A stretch of 42,113 nt of DNA from Caballeronia choica (GCF_001544535.1 NZ_FCON02000064.1:1-42113); one strand, 5' to 3'; shown: positions 1-9,620, counted from the stretch's first letter. Made by a program: numbers and translations. Notes: generated by a model from the letters alone, not told the origin.

Positions 1-53
1 GCATCGCTCCGAAAAGTTAACAGCTCGGCGCAACGTTTACAACCACTTCCCGC

Positions 54-125
54 ACCAAAATTAAAATGCCGTCCAGTACTTAACTGAACGGCATTACCCG
101 TAAAAACGGGGCCTTTTCTTTCAAG
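54..125 (-). terminator. Intrinsic terminator after the first binding-protein gene
   Basis: Arms at 65-72 and 88-95 (AATGCCGT / ACGGCATT) are extended inward by CAGT/ACTG across a one-base mismatch. Read on the minus strand, the stem is followed by a TTTTAATTTT tract, which fits a Rho-independent terminator for the gene ending at 157. A second small hairpin at 97-110 (CCCGT / ACGGG) is followed on the plus strand by a T-rich tract and could stop plus-strand transcription entering from outside the window. Nothing else is recognised in bases 1-156. Confidence 0.6.
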
Positions 126-156
126 CGATCGAACGTAAAACGGAAAGCAAAACCGC

Positions 157-1305
157 TTACTTGCCGCCTACGCTTTGCAGCGTCGTCCACTTGCCGCCGA
201 CGACCTTGTACAGCGTGATGCCGCCGTTCTTCAGGTCGCCCTTCTGGTCGTACGCCAGCTTCGACGTCGTCACGCCCGGCATGTCGGTCTTCGCGAGGAA
301 CGGCAGGTACTTGGCCGGATCGGTCGAGTTCGCCTTCTTCATCGCATTGAACATCGCCATTGCGCCGTCGTAGGCGTACGGCGAGTACGTCTGCACGTCT
401 TCGTTGAAGCGCTTCTTGTACTTCGCCGCGTAGTCCGCGCCGCCCGGCATCTGGTCCATCGGCAGGCCCGCGAGCGATGCGACGGTGCCGTCGGCTGCGT
501 CGCCGGCGATCTTCACGAACGTGTCGGTCTTGACCATTTCGCCCGCCATCAACGGCGCGCGGAGGCCGAGCGTCTTCATCTGGCGGACCATCGGAGCGGC
601 TTGCGAATCGGCGCCGCCGTAGTACACGAGGTCCGGATTCGACGACTTGATCTTGGTCAGAATCGCCTTGAAGTCGACGGCCTTGTCGTTCGTGTATTCA
701 CGATCGACGATCGTGCCGCCTGACGCCTTCGCCGCCTTTTCGAACTGGTCGGCGAGACCCTGGCCGTAGGCCGTGCGGTCATCGACGATCGCGATCTTCT
801 TGACCTTCAGGTTCTTCACCGCGAACTCGCCCGCGACCGAACCTTGCTGCGTGTCCGACGTCATCATGCGGAACGTGGTCTTGTAGCCTTGCGTCGTGTA
901 CTCAGGCGCCGTTGCCATCGCGATCTCGGGGATGCCGGCGTTCGCGTAGATGCGCGAGGCGGGAATCGTCGTGCCCGAGTTGAAGTGGCCGAGCATGCCC
1001 TTGATGCCGTCGTCCACCAGCTTTTGCGCGACGGTCGTACCCGTGCGCGGGTCGGCCTGGTCGTCGGCTGCGTTCAGCACGATGCGAACCGGCTTGCCGC
1101 CGATCACCGGCTTCGTCGCGTTGAAGTCTTCGACGGCGAGCGTGATGCCGTTCTCGAAGTCCTTGCCGTAGTGGGCCTGCGCGCCCGTCATCGGCGCGGC
1201 GAAACCCACCTTCACGTCTTCTACCTGCTGCGCAACTGCGGTCCCCGCGAGCGACAGGCCGGCAACCGCCATCGCCGCCGCCAGCTTGTTCATCGTGTAC
1301 GTCAT
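157..1305 (-). CDS. Branched-chain amino acid-type ABC transporter periplasmic binding protein (LivK-like)
   Basis: This 382-residue protein has an N-terminal signal peptide ending near AVAQQ at residue 26. It then has the type I periplasmic binding fold of the HAAT (Leu/Ile/Val) family: VGFAAPMTGAQAHYGKDFENG near the start, and a GMLGHFNSGTTIPASRIY segment of the kind that contacts ligand. It should deliver an amino acid to a membrane permease, but no permease lies next to it. The start at 1305 is supported by AGAGGAGAAGCT just upstream; an in-frame Met four codons later is less well placed. It lies 91 bases downstream of putA on the same strand with no clear terminator between, so co-transcription is possible. 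Substrate is unknown; leucine/isoleucine/valine is the default family assignment, and a link to proline is only suggested by position. Confidence 0.85.
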   Translation of the reverse strand: MTYTMNKLAAAMAVAGLSLAGTAVAQQVEDVKVGFAAPMTGAQAHYGKDFENGITLAVEDFNATKPVIGGKPVRIVLNAADDQADPRTGTTVAQKLVDDGIKGMLGHFNSGTTIPASRIYANAGIPEIAMATAPEYTTQGYKTTFRMMTSDTQQGSVAGEFAVKNLKVKKIAIVDDRTAYGQGLADQFEKAAKASGGTIVDREYTNDKAVDFKAILTKIKSSNPDLVYYGGADSQAAPMVRQMKTLGLRAPLMAGEMVKTDTFVKIAGDAADGTVASLAGLPMDQMPGGADYAAKYKKRFNEDVQTYSPYAYDGAMAMFNAMKKANSTDPAKYLPFLAKTDMPGVTTSKLAYDQKGDLKNGGITLYKVVGGKWTTLQSVGGK

Positions 1306-1396
1306 AGCTTCTCCTCTAGTACCAGTGTGGATGGCAGCCTGTGCCGGGGTCGCCGTGCCCGCTGCCGTTTGCTTGAATCGAGCGCTCGAGGGTTGC

Positions 1397-4300
1397 TCAA
1401 CCGATCGTCATCAAATTCGCATTGCCGCCCGCCGCCGCCGTGTTGACGCTCACCGAGCGTTCCGTCAGCAGCCGTTCGAGCGCGTAGTCTTCGCTGCCGT
1501 CGTGACTGCCGTCGGCGAACGTGCCCGCCGCTACGCCCTGCACCGATACGATCGGCCCCGGGCGTTTCGCGACTTCCTTCACCAGCGACAGCAGTTCGTC
1601 GCTGTCGCCTTCGAACAGCACGGCATCGAACGTGGCCGTTGCATCGCCGGTCTTGCGTGCGCTCGCATGCGCCTTGAGCGATGCCGGCAGCGACGCTACT
1701 AGTTGCTCGCCCGCCGCGCCGGAAAACAGCGCCGTGTTGCCGGTGGCGAGCACCGCCGCGAATTGCGCGCGCGCGCCGCTCGCCGTCGATGCCACGCACA
1801 GCACCGCGCCGCGTGCGCCAAGCGTGTACGTGTTGCGCTCGCCGGTCGGGCCGGGCAACACAGCGGTCGCGCCTGCGAGCACGTGCTGCAGATAGCCGTC
1901 GCAACGCGCCGCCGTCTGCGGATCACGCTCAGCGATCGACCAGTCGCGCAATGCGGTCAACGCGGCCGCCGGCTGGTCCTTCGATTCGGCCTGATCGACC
2001 ACCAGCGCACTCGCGAGCGACTTCGGCAGGCCGGTCGGACGTTTCGCCAGCAGGCGCTGCAAATAGAGCGCGCCGCCCGCCTTCGGTCCCGTGCCCGACA
2101 AGCCTTCGCCGCCGAACGGCTGCACGCCGACCACCGCGCCGATCACGTTCCGGTTCACGTAGATGTTGCCGACGTGAGCGCGGGAAATCACGTGCGCGAT
2201 GGTTTCATCGATACGCGTATGGATGCCGAGCGTGAGCCCGTAACCCGTCGTCCTGATCTGGTCGAGGAGTTTATCAAGCGACGCGCGACGATAGCGCACC
2301 ACATGCAGCACCGGACCAAACACTTCGCGCTTCAGTTCGTCGATGGAATCGAGTTCGATCAGCGTCGGCGGCACGAACGTGCCTTGCGTGCAGCCTTCCG
2401 GCAGCGGCAATTGCACGACCTTGCGGCCCTTCTCGCGCATCGACGCGACGTGCGCATCGATGCCGCGCCTGGCGTCGGCGTCGATCACCGGGCCGACGTC
2501 CGTCGACAGGCGATCGGGATTGCCCACCGTGAGCTGCTTCATCGCGCCGGTCAGCATTTCGAGCGTGCGGTCGGCGACATCGTCCTGCAGACAGAGAACG
2601 CGCAACGCGGAACACCGTTGACCGGCCGAATCGAACGACGACTGCATGACGTCCGCAACCACTTGTTCAGCCAGCGCCGACGAATCGACGATCATCGCGT
2701 TTTGCCCGCCCGTTTCGGCGATCAGCGGAATCGGCCGGCCGTCCGGGTCGAGGCGCTCGGAGAGCGTCTTGTTGATCAGGCGTGCGACTTCGGTCGAACC
2801 GGTGAACATCACGGCGCGCGTGCGCGGATCGGCGACCAGCGCCGCGCCGACCGTCTCGCCGTTGCCCGGCAGCAATTGCACCGCGCCCGACGGCACGCCG
2901 GCTTCACGCAGGATGCGCACGGCTTGCGCCGCGATCAGCGGCGTCTGCTCGGCCGGCTTCGCGAGCACCGGATTACCGGCGGCGAGCGCTGCGGCAACCT
3001 GGCCCATGAAGATCGCCAGTGGGAAATTCCACGGGCTGATGCACACCACCGGACCCAGCGGACGATGCGTGTCGTTCGAGAATTCGCCGCGAATCTGCGC
3101 CGAGTAGTAGCGCAGGAAATCGATCGCTTCGCGGATCTCCGACACCGCGTTCGCCAGCGACTTGCCCGCTTCACGCACGACGAGGCCCATCAGCGTATGC
3201 ATCTGCGCTTCGAGCAGGTCGGCGGCGCGGGCGAGGCAGTCGGCGCGATCGCCGACGGGCGTCGCCTGCCAGATTGGCGCTGCGGCAACGGCGTGCGCGA
3301 TCGCGGCGCTCACCTGTTCCGGCGATGCCTCGACCACCGTGCCGACCACGTCGCGCAGATCGGCCGGATTGCGGACGTCGCGCGGCGCGCCGTTGCCGGC
3401 GAGCTCAGCCGACCCGTCGCCTTCGAGCATCGGGACCGCGCGCCACGGATTGTTCGCGCTCGCGAGCAACGCCGACGACAGCGACGCCAGCCGATGCTCG
3501 TTCGACAGGTCGAAGCCCATCGAATTGAGACGTTCGTTGCCGTACAACTGGCGCGGCAACGGGATCTTCGCGTGTGGCGCGCCGAGCGGCGTGAGCTTCG
3601 AGGCTTCGTCGATCGGGTCCTGCACCAGTTCGCTGACGGGAATGGTTTCGTCGGCGATACGGTTGACGAACGACGTGTTCGCGCCGTTTTCGAGCAAGCG
3701 CCGCACGAGATACGCGAGCAGCGTCTCATGCGTGCCGACCGGCGCATACACGCGACACGGCCGGTTCAGCTTGTCGCGCCCGGTGACTTCCTCGTAGAGC
3801 GGCTCGCCCATGCCGTGCAGGCACTGGAACTCGTACTGGCCGGGATAGTAGTTCTGGCCCGCGAGGTGATAGATCGCCGAGAGCGTGTACGCGTTGTGCG
3901 TCGCGAATTGCGGATAGACGGCATCCGGCGCGCCGAGCAGTTTCTTCGCGCAGGCGACGTAGGAAATGTCCGTGTAGATCTTGCGCGTGTAGACCGGATA
4001 GCCTTCGAGGCCATCGACTTGCGCGCGCTTGATCTCCGAATCCCAGTAGGCGCCCTTCACGAGCCGGATCATCAAACGATGGCGGCTGCGGCGCGCGAGA
4101 TCGATGAGATAGTCGATCACGAACGGGCAGCGCTTTTGATAAGCCTGCACCACGAAGCCGATGCCGTTCCAGCCCGCGAGTTCGGGGTCGAAGCAAAGCG
4201 CTTCGAGCAGGTCGAGCGAGATTTCCAGACGGTCCGCTTCTTCCGCGTCGATGTTCAGGCCGATGTCGTAGCGGCGTGCAAGCTGCGCGAGCGAACGCAC

Positions 4301-5347
4301 GCGCGGCAGCAGTTCCGTCATCGCGCGTTCCTGCTGCGAGCGCGAATAACGCGGATGCAGCGCCGAAAGCTTGATCGAGATGCCCGGGCCTTCGTAGATG
4401 CCGCGCCCGGCCGCCGCCTTGCCGATCGCGTGGATCGCCTGCTCGTACGACGCGTAGTAGCGCTGCGCGTCTTCTTCGGTCGTCGCCGCTTCGCCGAGCA
4501 TGTCGTAGGAATAGCGGAAGCCGCGCGCCTCGAACTTGCGGCTGTTCGCCAGCGCTTCGGAAATCGTCTCGCCGGTGACGAACTGCTCGCCCATCAGGCG
4601 CATCGCCATGTCGACGCCCTTCCTGATTAGCGGCTCGCCGCCGCGTCCGATCAAACGCGTCAACGCCGACGACAGCCCCGTCTCGCTGTTCGTCGTCACG
4701 AGCTTGCCGGTGATCATCAGGCCCCAGGTCGCGGCGTTCACGAACAGCGACGGCGCCTGGCCCATGTGCGAGCGCCAGTCGCCCTTGCTGATCTTGTCGC
4801 GGATGAGCGCGTCGCGGGTTGCGCGATCGGGGATGCGCAACAGCGCTTCGGCGAGGCACATCAGCGCGACGCCTTCCTGGCTGGAGAGCGAGAACTCGTG
4901 GATCAGCCCTTCGACGCCGCCGCCCGTGTGCTTCGCGCGCAACGATTCGACGAGCGTCGTCGCCAGCGCTTGCGCTTCGGTGGCGATGCTCGCGGGCAGG
5001 CGCGCCTGGCCGACGAGAAACGGCACGCACTCCGGCTCGGGACGCCGGTAGGCGGCGGTGATCGCCGCGCGCAGCACCGATTGCGGCTGCACGTTCTGCG
5101 CGAAATCGAGGAATGGATGCGCGGCGCCGTCTTCGTCGCTTTCGACGGGTGGCACTTCGCCCAGCTCCGCCGTCCCGTTCGCGCCCGACAGCTCGGGCGG
5201 CAACTGGCCGTGCTCGATACGCTCCAGATACGCGAAGATCGCCTGCTTGATGAGCCAGTGGGGAGTGCGCTCCAGACGCGTCGCGGCATCTTTCAGCCGG
5301 GAGCGCAGCAGATCGTCGACTTTGACACCAAGAGTAGTGCTCGCCAT
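1397..5347 (-). CDS. putA: Trifunctional PutA: proline dehydrogenase, glutamate-semialdehyde dehydrogenase and transcriptional repressor
   Basis: PutA oxidises proline to glutamate in two steps and, in its DNA-binding form, represses its own gene. The 1316 residues match the long PutA class. Residues 1-47 form a ribbon-helix-helix domain (TTLGVKVDDLLRSRLKDAA). The FAD-dependent proline dehydrogenase barrel covers about 260-565 and ends with RRLLENGANTSFVNR (549-563). The aldehyde dehydrogenase covers about 650-1110, with PWNF at 772-775, TGSTEV at 849-854, AETGGQN at 878-884 and the catalytic Cys at about 912 in GQRCSA. The remaining C-terminal region is the extra domain of trifunctional PutAs that covers the substrate channel. 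The first codon at 5347 gives the expected MASTTLGVKV start. An inverted pair of GTTGCA sites lies 73-105 bases upstream. A 975-codon plus-strand frame over this gene is a GC-bias shadow. Confidence 0.97.
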   Translation of the reverse strand: MASTTLGVKVDDLLRSRLKDAATRLERTPHWLIKQAIFAYLERIEHGQLPPELSGANGTAELGEVPPVESDEDGAAHPFLDFAQNVQPQSVLRAAITAAYRRPEPECVPFLVGQARLPASIATEAQALATTLVESLRAKHTGGGVEGLIHEFSLSSQEGVALMCLAEALLRIPDRATRDALIRDKISKGDWRSHMGQAPSLFVNAATWGLMITGKLVTTNSETGLSSALTRLIGRGGEPLIRKGVDMAMRLMGEQFVTGETISEALANSRKFEARGFRYSYDMLGEAATTEEDAQRYYASYEQAIHAIGKAAAGRGIYEGPGISIKLSALHPRYSRSQQERAMTELLPRVRSLAQLARRYDIGLNIDAEEADRLEISLDLLEALCFDPELAGWNGIGFVVQAYQKRCPFVIDYLIDLARRSRHRLMIRLVKGAYWDSEIKRAQVDGLEGYPVYTRKIYTDISYVACAKKLLGAPDAVYPQFATHNAYTLSAIYHLAGQNYYPGQYEFQCLHGMGEPLYEEVTGRDKLNRPCRVYAPVGTHETLLAYLVRRLLENGANTSFVNRIADETIPVSELVQDPIDEASKLTPLGAPHAKIPLPRQLYGNERLNSMGFDLSNEHRLASLSSALLASANNPWRAVPMLEGDGSAELAGNGAPRDVRNPADLRDVVGTVVEASPEQVSAAIAHAVAAAPIWQATPVGDRADCLARAADLLEAQMHTLMGLVVREAGKSLANAVSEIREAIDFLRYYSAQIRGEFSNDTHRPLGPVVCISPWNFPLAIFMGQVAAALAAGNPVLAKPAEQTPLIAAQAVRILREAGVPSGAVQLLPGNGETVGAALVADPRTRAVMFTGSTEVARLINKTLSERLDPDGRPIPLIAETGGQNAMIVDSSALAEQVVADVMQSSFDSAGQRCSALRVLCLQDDVADRTLEMLTGAMKQLTVGNPDRLSTDVGPVIDADARRGIDAHVASMREKGRKVVQLPLPEGCTQGTFVPPTLIELDSIDELKREVFGPVLHVVRYRRASLDKLLDQIRTTGYGLTLGIHTRIDETIAHVISRAHVGNIYVNRNVIGAVVGVQPFGGEGLSGTGPKAGGALYLQRLLAKRPTGLPKSLASALVVDQAESKDQPAAALTALRDWSIAERDPQTAARCDGYLQHVLAGATAVLPGPTGERNTYTLGARGAVLCVASTASGARAQFAAVLATGNTALFSGAAGEQLVASLPASLKAHASARKTGDATATFDAVLFEGDSDELLSLVKEVAKRPGPIVSVQGVAAGTFADGSHDGSEDYALERLLTERSVSVNTAAAGGNANLMTIG

Positions 5348-5419
5348 ATTTCCTTCGTTTGGCCGCGGGGAATCGGCCGATGACTAAAAAGTTGGCGAAT
5401 CGTACTCCGTCGCAAAAAA

Positions 5420-5452
5420 AGGTGCAACCTACTTTTCAAGATGGTTGCACCT
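5420..5452 (-). promoter_or_regulatory. Inverted PutA operator pair upstream of putA
   Basis: AGGTGCAACC at 5420-5429 and GGTTGCACCT at 5443-5452 are perfect inverted copies separated by 13 bases. Each contains GTTGCA or its complement, the hexamer recognised by the ribbon-helix-helix domain of E. coli PutA. They lie 73-105 bases upstream of the putA start, so autorepression in the absence of proline is likely. The rest of the 5348-5646 gap holds no other recognisable element apart from a possible leader for the small plus-strand gene at 5647. Confidence 0.6.
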
Positions 5453-5646
5453 CTTTGGGGCCCTTATCCCGCAAGGCTTTGACGGATACGGGCAGTGACC
5501 GGAGATGGCGTCGTTCGCCTAGTATTTTCCCTAGTCTCGATATTCTGGGCATTGCCCTAATCAAAACCGGTTTTCCCGCCGATATAACTGCCATGCGCGC
5601 CGGGTCGGCAAGCGCGAGAAAACAGCGGTTTCGGGGAGAAACGGAT

Positions 5647-5805
5647 ATGAGCACGTGGATGGTTGTCGGCTGCATCTGGGCGATGTGTGCGGTTTGCGCC
5701 GTGCTGTTCATTCGCGGTGCGAAGCCCCACATCGACCGCAGCAAGGACGACGCGCATGAGCCGTCGCACGCACCGGCCGATGAAGCGACGCGCGAGAACG
5801 TCTGA
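5647..5805 (+). CDS. Small single-pass membrane protein of unknown function
   Basis: This 52-residue frame starts at an ATG preceded by GGGGAGAAACGGAT, a good ribosome binding site. Residues 4-23 (WMVVGCIWAMCAVCAVLFIR) form one hydrophobic segment with three cysteines. The rest is a short, highly charged tail rich in Asp, Glu and His. A longer frame open from 5359 has no comparable start. The gene is convergent with priA, which ends 23 bases downstream. I do not recognise the family. The clean start and hydrophobic-plus-charged design favour a real gene, but its small size leaves doubt. Confidence 0.55.
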   Translation: MSTWMVVGCIWAMCAVCAVLFIRGAKPHIDRSKDDAHEPSHAPADEATRENV

Positions 5806-5827
5806 TCGATGAGACGCGCCGCGCGCT

Positions 5828-8071
5828 TCAGATATCCAGCGGATCGACTTCGACGGCCCAGCGCAACACGCCCTTCAGGCTGCGCAGCGCCGGTTGCCAC
5901 GCGCGAAGGGCCGTCTGCAGGGCCGCGCGCGACGCGCATTCCAGCAGCAACTGCGCACGGTGCACGTTGAACACCTTGACGACGGTGAGCGGCACGGCGT
6001 CATAGACCGTGACCCGATCCGCGCCCGGCAGCGGCGCGAGTGCGGCCGCCGCCTGCTGCAAGAACGCCAGCGCCGCCTCCAGCGTGCGCCCTTCCGCTCG
6101 CAACAGCGCCTGATAGACGAACGGCGGCAACTGCGCGTCGCGCCGTTCCGCCAGCGTCGAATTGGCGAAGCCGACGTAGTCGTGCCGCGCGAGCGCGTGA
6201 TACAGCGCGTGGCGCGGATAACGCGTCTGGATCATCACTTCGCCGGGCAAGCCGGAGCGTCCGGCCCGGCCGCTCACCTGCATCAACTGCGCGAAAAGCC
6301 GTTCGCTCGCCCGGAAATCGTGGGAAAAGAGCGCGGTATCGGCGTTCAGCACGCCGACCAGCGTCACGCGCTGGAAATCGTGCCCTTTCGCGATCATCTG
6401 CGTGCCGACCAGAATATCCACCTCGCCCGCGTGGACGTCCGAAAACAACGCCTGCGCGCTGCCTTTGCGGCGCGTGCTGTCGGCATCGATGCGCAGCACG
6501 CGCGCACCGGGCACCGCGCTCGCGAGGGTCTCCTCGACGCGCTGCGTGCCGCGTCCCATCGGCGCGATGTCGACGTTGCCGCAATCCGGACACGACTTCG
6601 GAATCCGCGATTCCCAGCCGCAATGGTGACAACGCAAGGTCCGCTCGGGCTTGTGCAGCACGACATACGCGCTGCAACGCGGACAGCCAGCGACCCAGCC
6701 GCAGGCATCGCACGACAGGATCGGCGCGTAGCCACGCCGGTTCAGGAATACGAGGCTCTGCTCGCTCCGTTCGAGGCGCGCTTTCAGCGCCGTGACGAGC
6801 GGCCCCGACAAGCCTTCGATCGATGCCCGGCCCCGCCTGCGCTCCTCTTCGAGGTCGATGAGCTTGACGCTCGGCAGCACCGCGTCGGCGACGGCGCGGC
6901 GCGACAGCGTCAAGCGCGTGTAGCGGCCCTGGTCGGCCTGCCACCAGCTTTCGAGCGACGGCGTCGCCGAGCCGAGCACGACCGGAATGGCAAGTTGCTT
7001 CGCCCGGTAGATCGCGAGATCGCGGGCGGAATAGCGCAGCCCTTCCTGCTGCTTGTAAGCGGGATCGTGCTCCTCGTCGACGACGATCAGCGCCAGCTTC
7101 GGCAACGACGCCAGGATCGCGAGCCGCGTACCGAGCACGATCCGCGCGCGGCCGGTATGCGCGGCGAGCCAGTTGCGCACGCGTTCGCCTTCCGCGAGTC
7201 CGCTGTGCATCGTGACGATCGCGTTTTCGGGAAGCGCGGCAAAGCGCGTGCGGAACGCGGCCTCGAATTGCGGCGTCAGGTTGATTTCCGGCACCAGCAC
7301 GAGCGCCTGGGCATCCGGCCGCGCGTTGAGCAAACCGGCGAGCGCGTGCAGATAGACCTCGGTCTTGCCGCTACCCGTCACGCCGTGAAGCAGGAACGGC
7401 GCGAAATCCCGCGCGGCGGTGATCGAATCGACGGCTTGCTGCTGCTCCGGCGTGAGATGGGGGAGCAACGCGTCGTCGGTCAGTGCCGGCGGTTGCGCCA
7501 GATCCGGCGTCTCGGGACCCGTTTCAAGCGCGACCCAGCCCAGCGACCGCCATTCATCGAGCGTCGCGCTCGCCTTCGGATGCAGCGCGCGGGCCTCGGC
7601 GGCGGCGAGCGCCGGTTGCGCCGCGAGTGCATCGGCGAGCCGGCGCAGCGCGCTCGCGCGTGCCGGAAGCGCATCGGGCAGCGCGGCGCGTCCCGCCGGC
7701 AGCAACCGGTATCGTTCCTCGGGCGCGAACAGCCGCGCCCAGCGTGACGGATCGCGCAGTGCCTGCGGCAGCGCGGGCAGCGCGACTTCGCCCAACCCCC
7801 GCTGGTAATACTCTGCTGCAAATGCGGCGAGCGCGCGCCATTCGTCAGAAAGCGGTGCACACGAATCGCAGATTGCAGCGACTGCGCGCAGTTTGTCGGC
7901 CGGGACATCGCTTTGCGATGTGACTTCGCAGATCAGGCCCACCACGTCGCGGCGTCCGAACGGCACGCGCACGAGTAACCCCGGCGCCGGGACGGGCGCG
8001 AGTTCGTATCGATAGTCGAAGAGCGTCGGCAGCGGATGATCGAGTGCCACACGGACAAAAACTGCATTCAT
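5828..8071 (-). CDS. priA: Primosomal protein N' (PriA replication-restart helicase)
   Basis: PriA recognises stalled or recombined forks, unwinds the lagging arm 3' to 5' and starts DnaB reloading. From the Met at 8071 the protein has 747 residues and begins VFVRVALDHPLPTLFDYRYE, the 3'-end-binding domain. The helicase has Walker A GVTGSGKT (230-237) and DEEH (332-335), then GSATPS near 367. Eight cysteines at about 454, 457, 463, 466, 481, 484, 494 and 497 form the two-zinc insert. The frame is open back to 8140, but those 23 extra codons are not PriA-like, so the internal ATG is preferred. It lies downstream of hemE on the same strand behind a 454-base gap that should hold its own promoter. 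Confidence 0.96.
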   Translation of the reverse strand: MNAVFVRVALDHPLPTLFDYRYELAPVPAPGLLVRVPFGRRDVVGLICEVTSQSDVPADKLRAVAAICDSCAPLSDEWRALAAFAAEYYQRGLGEVALPALPQALRDPSRWARLFAPEERYRLLPAGRAALPDALPARASALRRLADALAAQPALAAAEARALHPKASATLDEWRSLGWVALETGPETPDLAQPPALTDDALLPHLTPEQQQAVDSITAARDFAPFLLHGVTGSGKTEVYLHALAGLLNARPDAQALVLVPEINLTPQFEAAFRTRFAALPENAIVTMHSGLAEGERVRNWLAAHTGRARIVLGTRLAILASLPKLALIVVDEEHDPAYKQQEGLRYSARDLAIYRAKQLAIPVVLGSATPSLESWWQADQGRYTRLTLSRRAVADAVLPSVKLIDLEEERRRGRASIEGLSGPLVTALKARLERSEQSLVFLNRRGYAPILSCDACGWVAGCPRCSAYVVLHKPERTLRCHHCGWESRIPKSCPDCGNVDIAPMGRGTQRVEETLASAVPGARVLRIDADSTRRKGSAQALFSDVHAGEVDILVGTQMIAKGHDFQRVTLVGVLNADTALFSHDFRASERLFAQLMQVSGRAGRSGLPGEVMIQTRYPRHALYHALARHDYVGFANSTLAERRDAQLPPFVYQALLRAEGRTLEAALAFLQQAAAALAPLPGADRVTVYDAVPLTVVKVFNVHRAQLLLECASRAALQTALRAWQPALRSLKGVLRWAVEVDPLDI

Positions 8072-8525
8072 CCGCTGCGCCGCCCGCATCGACCAGCAGC
8101 ACGGCACCTCGACGACAGCACAAGGCTTTCCGCGGCGCACTTAAAGTGAATCATCACAATCGGCGCTAAGTTCAGGATTATTTTTGAGATTTCGCGGCTT
8201 TCCACAGGCCTGTGGATAACTTTGTTGAGAACTCTAGTTGACAGTTCGAAAAAGAGGCACGCCCGGTCTCTTCGCACGCTCGCCCACATTTCGGGTACAT
8301 GGCTAAATTTTTGTTTTAATTCAAGCACTTGGCCGACACATAGCCGGCCTTTATTGGGACTTTTTCGCCATACGTCTGATGGCGCGCCGCAACGTAAAAA
8401 ATGTGCATAAGTCAAGCCTTGACAATCCCGGAATAGCTGAGCGGTGGGCGTTCGAGGCGCGCTCGGACGGCTACGTCCAAACCGTCGCGCCGGCCAGTTG
8501 TGCTGCGTCGCAGCACGCAAGCGGC
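8072..8525. other. Intergenic region between hemE and priA
   Basis: These 454 bases have no convincing gene. They hold the DnaA-box palindrome at 8201-8219 and a small perfect hairpin at 8500-8516 (GTGCTGC / GCAGCAC) just after the hemE stop. That hairpin lacks a T-tract, so it is at best a weak terminator. A stretch near 8430 resembles the start of a tRNA but does not fold into one. The priA promoter is presumably here, but no strong -35/-10 pair stands out. Confidence 0.5.
8201..8219 (-). promoter_or_regulatory. Perfect DnaA box within a 16-base palindrome
   Basis: On the minus strand 8211-8219 reads TTATCCACA, the consensus DnaA box. It overlaps a perfect palindrome, TCCACAGGCCTGTGGA, at 8201-8216. 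The site lies 130-150 bases upstream of the priA start, where DnaA could affect priA transcription or titrate DnaA. The sequence match is direct; the function is inferred. Confidence 0.45.
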
Positions 8526-9620
8526 TTATGCGTTGCCCTTCGCGCGGATCGCGCGGCTATGCCGATGCACTTCGTCGACCAGTTCGGCGACGTGCTCCGG
8601 TTGCGTGAACTGCGAGATGCCGTGGCCGAGGTTGAAAACATGCCCGGGGAAGTTGCCGTAGCTGTCGAGCACGGCGCGCGCTTCCATCCGGATCGCCGAT
8701 GGCGGCGCAAACAGCACGCTCGGGTCGATATTGCCCTGCAAGGCCACGCGATCCCCGACTTTCGCCCGCGCCGCACCGAGGTTGACGGTCCAGTCGAGGC
8801 CGACCGCGTCGACACCGATCGACGCGATCTGTTCCAGCCACAATCCGCCGCCCTTCGTGAACGTGATGACGGGTACGCGAGCGCCGTCGTGCTCGCGCTT
8901 CAGCCCGGCGACTACCTTCGCGATGTAGTCGAGCGAGAAACGCTGGTAGGCGCCGTCGGCGAGCGCGCCGCCCCAGGTGTCGAAAATCATCACCGCTTGC
9001 GCGCCCGCTTCGATCTGCGCGTTCAGATATGCGATCACCGCTTGCGCGTTGATGTCGAGAATGCGGTGCATCAGGTCCGGCCGCGAGTAAGCCATCGACT
9101 TGACCGTGCGATGATCGTCCGAGCCGCCGCCTTCGACCATGTAGCACGCGAGCGTCCACGGACTGCCGGAAAAACCGATCAGCGGCACTTTCTGACGACC
9201 TTCGCCGTCGGTGAGCGCGCGGCGGATCTGCGTGACGGCGTCGGTGACATAGCGCAGCGTCGCGTCGATGTCCGGCACCGCCAGCCGCGCGACGTCCGCT
9301 TCGGTACGCACCGTGCGCTCGAAACGCGGACCTTCACCCTGCACGAAATTCAGGCCGAGCCCCATCGCGTCGGGGATGGTCAGGATGTCGGAAAACAGGA
9401 TGGCGGCGTCGAGCGGAAAGCGCTCGAGCGGTTGCAGCGTGACTTCGGTCGCGTAATCGGGATTCTTCGCGAGGCCCAGGAAGCTTCCCGCGCGAGTGCG
9501 CGTGGCGTTGTACTCGGGCAGGTATCGGCCCGCCTGACGCATCAGCCAGATCGGCGTGTAGTCGGTGGGCTGACGCAGGAGCGCGCGCAGGAAGGTGTCG
9601 TTGAGAAGGGTATGGGCCAC
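8526..9620 (-). CDS. hemE: Uroporphyrinogen decarboxylase (haem biosynthesis)
   Basis: HemE decarboxylates the four acetate side chains of uroporphyrinogen III to give coproporphyrinogen III in the cytoplasm. The family signature [14 protein letters not shown] lies near the N-terminus, with [12 protein letters not shown] carrying the catalytic Asp region and [17 protein letters not shown] in the middle. The frame opens at a TTG at 9641, but the GTG at 9620 gives (M)[10 protein letters not shown] and 364 residues, the length and start I recall for Burkholderia HemE, so that start is chosen. The gene is divergent from pheC, with 167 bases between starts. Confidence 0.96.
   Translation of the reverse strand: MAHTLLNDTFLRALLRQPTDYTPIWLMRQAGRYLPEYNATRTRAGSFLGLAKNPDYATEVTLQPLERFPLDAAILFSDILTIPDAMGLGLNFVQGEGPRFERTVRTEADVARLAVPDIDATLRYVTDAVTQIRRALTDGEGRQKVPLIGFSGSPWTLACYMVEGGGSDDHRTVKSMAYSRPDLMHRILDINAQAVIAYLNAQIEAGAQAVMIFDTWGGALADGAYQRFSLDYIAKVVAGLKREHDGARVPVITFTKGGGLWLEQIASIGVDAVGLDWTVNLGAARAKVGDRVALQGNIDPSVLFAPPSAIRMEARAVLDSYGNFPGHVFNLGHGISQFTQPEHVAELVDEVHRHSRAIRAKGNA

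Noticed and set aside
1703-4630. A 975-codon plus-strand open frame opposite putA
   Set aside because: Translation is Arg/His/Ala-rich with no motif; it mirrors the third-position GC bias of putA. The opposite strand encodes an intact PutA with all domains.
8425-8500. A tRNA-like start (GGAATAGCTGAGCGG) downstream of hemE
   Set aside because: No acceptor stem pairing, anticodon arm or T-arm motif can be completed.
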